Shown here in pieces: positions 61,532 through 64,000 of a stretch of 64,000 nt of DNA. The stretch spans positions 3,024,501 to 3,088,500 of the forward strand of contig NZ_CAKLBX010000001.1 of assembly GCF_920987055.1 (NCBI RefSeq). The letters run 5' to 3'. The notes under the pieces are model-generated. The model was not told where the DNA came from. It searched no databases and saw only the letters and a program-made list of their open reading frames with translations. Source of the stretch: Novosphingobium sp. CECT 9465. GTDB taxonomy: Bacteria > Pseudomonadota > Alphaproteobacteria > Sphingomonadales > Sphingomonadaceae. Made by a program: the position numbers and the translations under genes. Position 1 is the first letter of the stretch. Every line of letters begins with the position of its first letter.

Positions 61532-62197
61532 ATGCACGATAACGCCGCTTCAGCGCCCGCAATCCCCCGTTCCCTGTTTGCCGTATCGCTGCTTTATGGC
61601 GGAATGTGCGTGTTGGCAGGTGTGCTGGGGGTGAAACTCGCCGCGCTTGGCACCTGGCCACTGCTGGGCGATCTTGCGGTGGAATCGGGGATTTTCGCGT
61701 TCCTGCTGCTGGTGGTGATGGCAAGCGCGACCGCCGAACTGTTCGGCCAGGATGTGGCGAACAGGCTGGTGCGTTTCGGCTTCGTGCCGCTGATCGTTTC
61801 GATGATCCTGCTGACGCTGGTGATCCGCGTGGTGCCCCCCGCCCCGTTCTGGAGCGATCAGGACGCTTTTGCGCGCCTGCTTGGCCAGGGCGCGCGGATG
61901 CAGTTCGCCGGGCTGATTTCCTATGGCACTTCGCAGACGCTTAACGTCTTCCTGTTTTCGCGCATTGCGGGCGGGCGCGGGCGCTTGCTGATGCTGCGGG
62001 CATGGCTCGCCTCCATGCTGTCGCAAGTGGTCGATACGGTGCTGTTCATCACCATATCGTTCTACGGACAGGATCTGCCGATCGTTTCGATCATGGAAGG
62101 GCAGATCATTTCCAAGCTGGTACTCTCGACGATCATGGTGCCCCCGCTGATCTGGGTGTTCGTGAAAGCGGGCCAATGGCTGGACCGCCCGGCCTGA
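61532..62197 (+). CDS. Queuosine-precursor transporter (YhhQ/VUT family)
   Basis: The ATG at 61532 gives 221 residues with six hydrophobic segments. [20 protein letters not shown] near residues 63-82 and [20 protein letters not shown], followed by [20 protein letters not shown], are the YhhQ signature including the conserved SQ/D pair. YhhQ imports 7-cyano-7-deazaguanine for queuosine in tRNA. Nothing else of the pathway is adjacent. It precedes argB by 55 bases. Confidence 0.92.
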   Translation: MHDNAASAPAIPRSLFAVSLLYGGMCVLAGVLGVKLAALGTWPLLGDLAVESGIFAFLLLVVMASATAELFGQDVANRLVRFGFVPLIVSMILLTLVIRVVPPAPFWSDQDAFARLLGQGARMQFAGLISYGTSQTLNVFLFSRIAGGRGRLLMLRAWLASMLSQVVDTVLFITISFYGQDLPIVSIMEGQIISKLVLSTIMVPPLIWVFVKAGQWLDRPA

Positions 62198-62252
62198 CAT
62201 TGAAGCACCACGAATATTGGATTCCGCACACTTTGCGCGTAAGGGCGCGGCC

Positions 62253-63161
62253 ATGACTCAGAACCACGATCCCGCGATGCTCGCCAAGGCGGAAACGCTG
62301 ACCGAAGCGCTGCCCTATCTCCAGCGCTATGCCGGCAAGACCTTCGTGGTGAAGTATGGTGGCCATGCGATGGGCGATCCCGAACTCGCGCAGGACTTTG
62401 CCGAAGACATCGTGCTGCTGAAGGCGGTGGGCATCAATCCGGTGGTGGTCCACGGCGGCGGCCCGCAGATCGGGCGGATGCTGAAGGCGCTGGGCATCGA
62501 ATCGCAGTTCGTGGATGGGCTTCGCGTCACCGACAAGCAGACCGCGGAAGTGGCCGAAATGGTGCTGGCGGGCGCGATCAACAAGGAACTGGTCGGCTGG
62601 ATCGCCAAGGCGGGCGGCAAGGCCATCGGCATTTCGGGCAAGGACGGCGGCATGGTCATTGCCCGCAAGGTCCAGTCGAAGAAGGCTCCCAAGGCGATTG
62701 CAGGCGACGATGGCGAAGCGCTGGTCGTCGATCTCGGCTTCGTGGGCGAACCGGCGCGGATCGATACCACGGTGATCGACACCATCGTCAACGCAGGGAT
62801 GATCCCGGTGATCGCCCCGATCGGCGTGGGCGAAGACGGCGAGACCTACAACATCAACGCCGATACCATGGCTGGAGCCATCGCCGCTGCACTGGGTGCC
62901 GCGCGCATGTTCCTGCTGACCGACGTGCCGGGCGTGCTCGACAAGGACAAGAACCTGCTGACCGACTTGCGCCCCGCGGACATCAAGCGGCTGGCCGAGG
63001 ACGGCACGATCAGCGGCGGGATGATCCCCAAGCTGGAAACCTGCGTTCACGCGGTAGAGGCCGGGTGCGAGGCGACGGTCGTGCTGGATGGCCGCGTACC
63101 GCACGCCATGCTGCTGGAGATCTTCACGGCGCAGGGCGCGGGAACGCTGATCCGGGCCTGA
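62253..63161 (+). CDS. argB: Acetylglutamate kinase
   Basis: ArgB phosphorylates N-acetylglutamate in arginine synthesis. The ATG of [10 protein letters not shown] gives 302 residues. [15 protein letters not shown] and [20 protein letters not shown] hold the ATP and phosphate Gly-rich motifs, [20 protein letters not shown] follows, [20 protein letters not shown] is the substrate site, and [19 protein letters not shown] the ATP side. The N-terminal extension of about 25 residues matches the arginine-inhibited hexameric type. Normal length. Confidence 0.97.
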   Translation: MTQNHDPAMLAKAETLTEALPYLQRYAGKTFVVKYGGHAMGDPELAQDFAEDIVLLKAVGINPVVVHGGGPQIGRMLKALGIESQFVDGLRVTDKQTAEVAEMVLAGAINKELVGWIAKAGGKAIGISGKDGGMVIARKVQSKKAPKAIAGDDGEALVVDLGFVGEPARIDTTVIDTIVNAGMIPVIAPIGVGEDGETYNINADTMAGAIAAALGAARMFLLTDVPGVLDKDKNLLTDLRPADIKRLAEDGTISGGMIPKLETCVHAVEAGCEATVVLDGRVPHAMLLEIFTAQGAGTLIRA

Positions 63162-63224
63162 TGACTTTGGTCTGACTATTCGGGGAACCGAAGGAACCGA
63201 TGGGCGTGGCGATCGTCAGTGCCC

Positions 63225-63734
63225 ATGATCCGTTTCCGTGTTGTTGTGCTGGCATCCAGCCTCGTTTCCCTGGGCGCCTGCCAGCAGGGTCCATCCTCCA
63301 CCGCCCCGGAAGTGGCCGCCAGCGATGCGCCGACGACCGTGGCTGTGGCAAAGCCCGTGCCCCGCATCGCCGGGCCGGGGCTGCCGTCGTTCTCGCGCGA
63401 CCCCGCCGAAGCGCTGGCCGGTTTTGCTTCGTCCATCGAAGCGCGCGACTGGAAGGCCGTGCGGGCCTACTGGGGCGAAAAAGGCACCGGCAGCGGGCTG
63501 GATGAAGCGGCCTTTGCCCGAAAGTGGGACGTGCTGGCATCGCCGATAGTGACCATTGGCGAAGGTGTGCAGGAAGGCGCGGCGGGATCGCTGTTCTACA
63601 CCGCGCCGGTCACCATCGTCGATGGTGACCGGACCATCCGGGGCGGCATCACGATCCGCCGGGTCAATGACGTGGACGGCGCATCGCCGGAGCAATTGCG
63701 CTGGCACATCGAGAGCGCGACGCTCGACTTCTGA
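63225..63734 (+). CDS. Unknown lipoprotein
   Basis: The ATG at 63225 (a GTG lies two codons upstream) gives 169 residues starting with a lipoprotein signal, lipobox LGAC at about residues 15-18. After a Ser/Ala/Thr-rich linker a compact domain follows: FASSIEARDWKAVRAYWGEK, AFARKWDVLASPIVTIGEG and FYTAPVTIVDGDRTIRGGIT, then RVNDVDGASPEQLRWHIESA. The shape resembles SnoaL/NTF2-like or DUF4440-like folds, but I cannot assign it. It is probably anchored in the outer membrane and is the only gene between argB and the yggT-like gene. Confidence 0.8.
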   Translation: MIRFRVVVLASSLVSLGACQQGPSSTAPEVAASDAPTTVAVAKPVPRIAGPGLPSFSRDPAEALAGFASSIEARDWKAVRAYWGEKGTGSGLDEAAFARKWDVLASPIVTIGEGVQEGAAGSLFYTAPVTIVDGDRTIRGGITIRRVNDVDGASPEQLRWHIESATLDF

Positions 63735-63874
63735 ACACCCGCTGCGCTTGCCATAATCGGAGGCAAGGCATACGAAGCGCGCGGAACCGCATGGCGCATT
63801 CCCCCGCGGCCCCTTGTGGCCTTGGGAGAGGGTCGGCTAGGAGCGTAGGTTCCCGACTTTAAGGATGACGCGCC

Positions 63875-64000
63875 ATGTTTCTCTACACATTGATTTCGAT
63901 GATCAATTACCTTGTGAACATCATCGTCATCGTGGTGATCGTGCAGTTCGTGCTGAGCCTGCTGATCTCGTTCAACGTGGTGAACATGCATAACAATGCC
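63875..64000 (+). CDS. YggT-family membrane protein, N-terminal part (cut by the window edge)
   Basis: Translation gives 42 visible residues: MFLYTLISMINYLVNIIVIV and VIVQFVLSLLISFNVVNMHN, then NA. A first membrane helix followed by the SFNVVNMHN element is typical of YggT proteins (COG0762), which are two-domain membrane proteins often near proC or yggU and implicated in osmotic or cation tolerance. AAGGA precedes the ATG by about 11 bases. Confidence 0.88.
   Translation, partial: MFLYTLISMINYLVNIIVIVVIVQFVLSLLISFNVVNMHNNA

Noticed and set aside
62133..63104. 323-codon minus-strand frame opposite argB
   Set aside because: It is a shadow of a conserved kinase gene; the product is His/Asp/Arg-rich.

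Overview
The window reads as chromosomal DNA of a GC-rich alphaproteobacterium, most likely a sphingomonad (Novosphingobium-like). This rests on protein style, a BamF/DUF3035 lipoprotein behind lspA, a fused ThiS-ThiG, a short ribonuclease D next to lptC-lptA, and the sphingomonad-like gene neighbourhoods. The genus is an inference. No transposase, integrase, CRISPR array or rRNA was seen; there is one tRNA (Thr, GGT).

Bases 1-19.6 kb are an accessory surface-polysaccharide locus made of short blocks in alternating orientation. On the minus strand lie a Wzy/ligase-like protein, an acyltransferase-3, a GT2 glycosyltransferase and a WcaF-like acetyltransferase (0.3-4.3 kb; the part from 1.86 to about 4.2 kb is clearly AT-rich). 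Then come a plus-strand pair resembling the capsule-binding head spikes of gene transfer agents (4.4-6.7 kb), a WsaF-like glycosyltransferase and a Wzx flippase (minus), a WbsX-like protein (plus), an SGNH hydrolase and two more left-handed beta-helix acyltransferases, and the complete dTDP-L-rhamnose set rmlA-rmlC-rmlD-rmlB (minus). An 833-base gene-free stretch leads to a small exported protein, then a second Wzy/WaaL-like protein with a coupled unknown protein. Together they suggest a Wzx/Wzy-type rhamnose-containing, O-acylated polysaccharide. The initiating transferase and export genes (wza/wzc) are not in the window.

Bases 19.6-32.5 kb are core genes: lptA, lptC, ribonuclease D, ung, then bamF-lspA-ileS (minus), a lone cupin (plus), and the tightly coupled minus-strand run gpmA-purE-purK-folA-M19 dipeptidase-ribF. 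IleS carries two in-frame insertions derived from palindromic repeat elements, the strongest structural oddity among the core genes.

Bases 32.5-48.9 kb hold tRNA-Thr, a small acetyltransferase, an aldolase and EamA transporter, an epimerase-like protein, pepN, pgeF, a GST-like protein, a HAD hydrolase, rpmJ, galE, two related exported proteins with an M14 carboxypeptidase, arsC, a TonB-dependent siderophore receptor behind a Fur-like box, an orphan 2Fe-2S subunit and an HPP membrane protein. Bases 48.9-64 kb hold rplM-rpsI, ctaA, a MerC-like protein, thiSG, maeB, a large unknown membrane protein, mutS, a CNT nucleoside transporter, a YhhQ-like transporter, argB, a lipoprotein and the start of a YggT protein. 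At least three families of inverted-repeat elements are scattered through the right-hand 40 kb.
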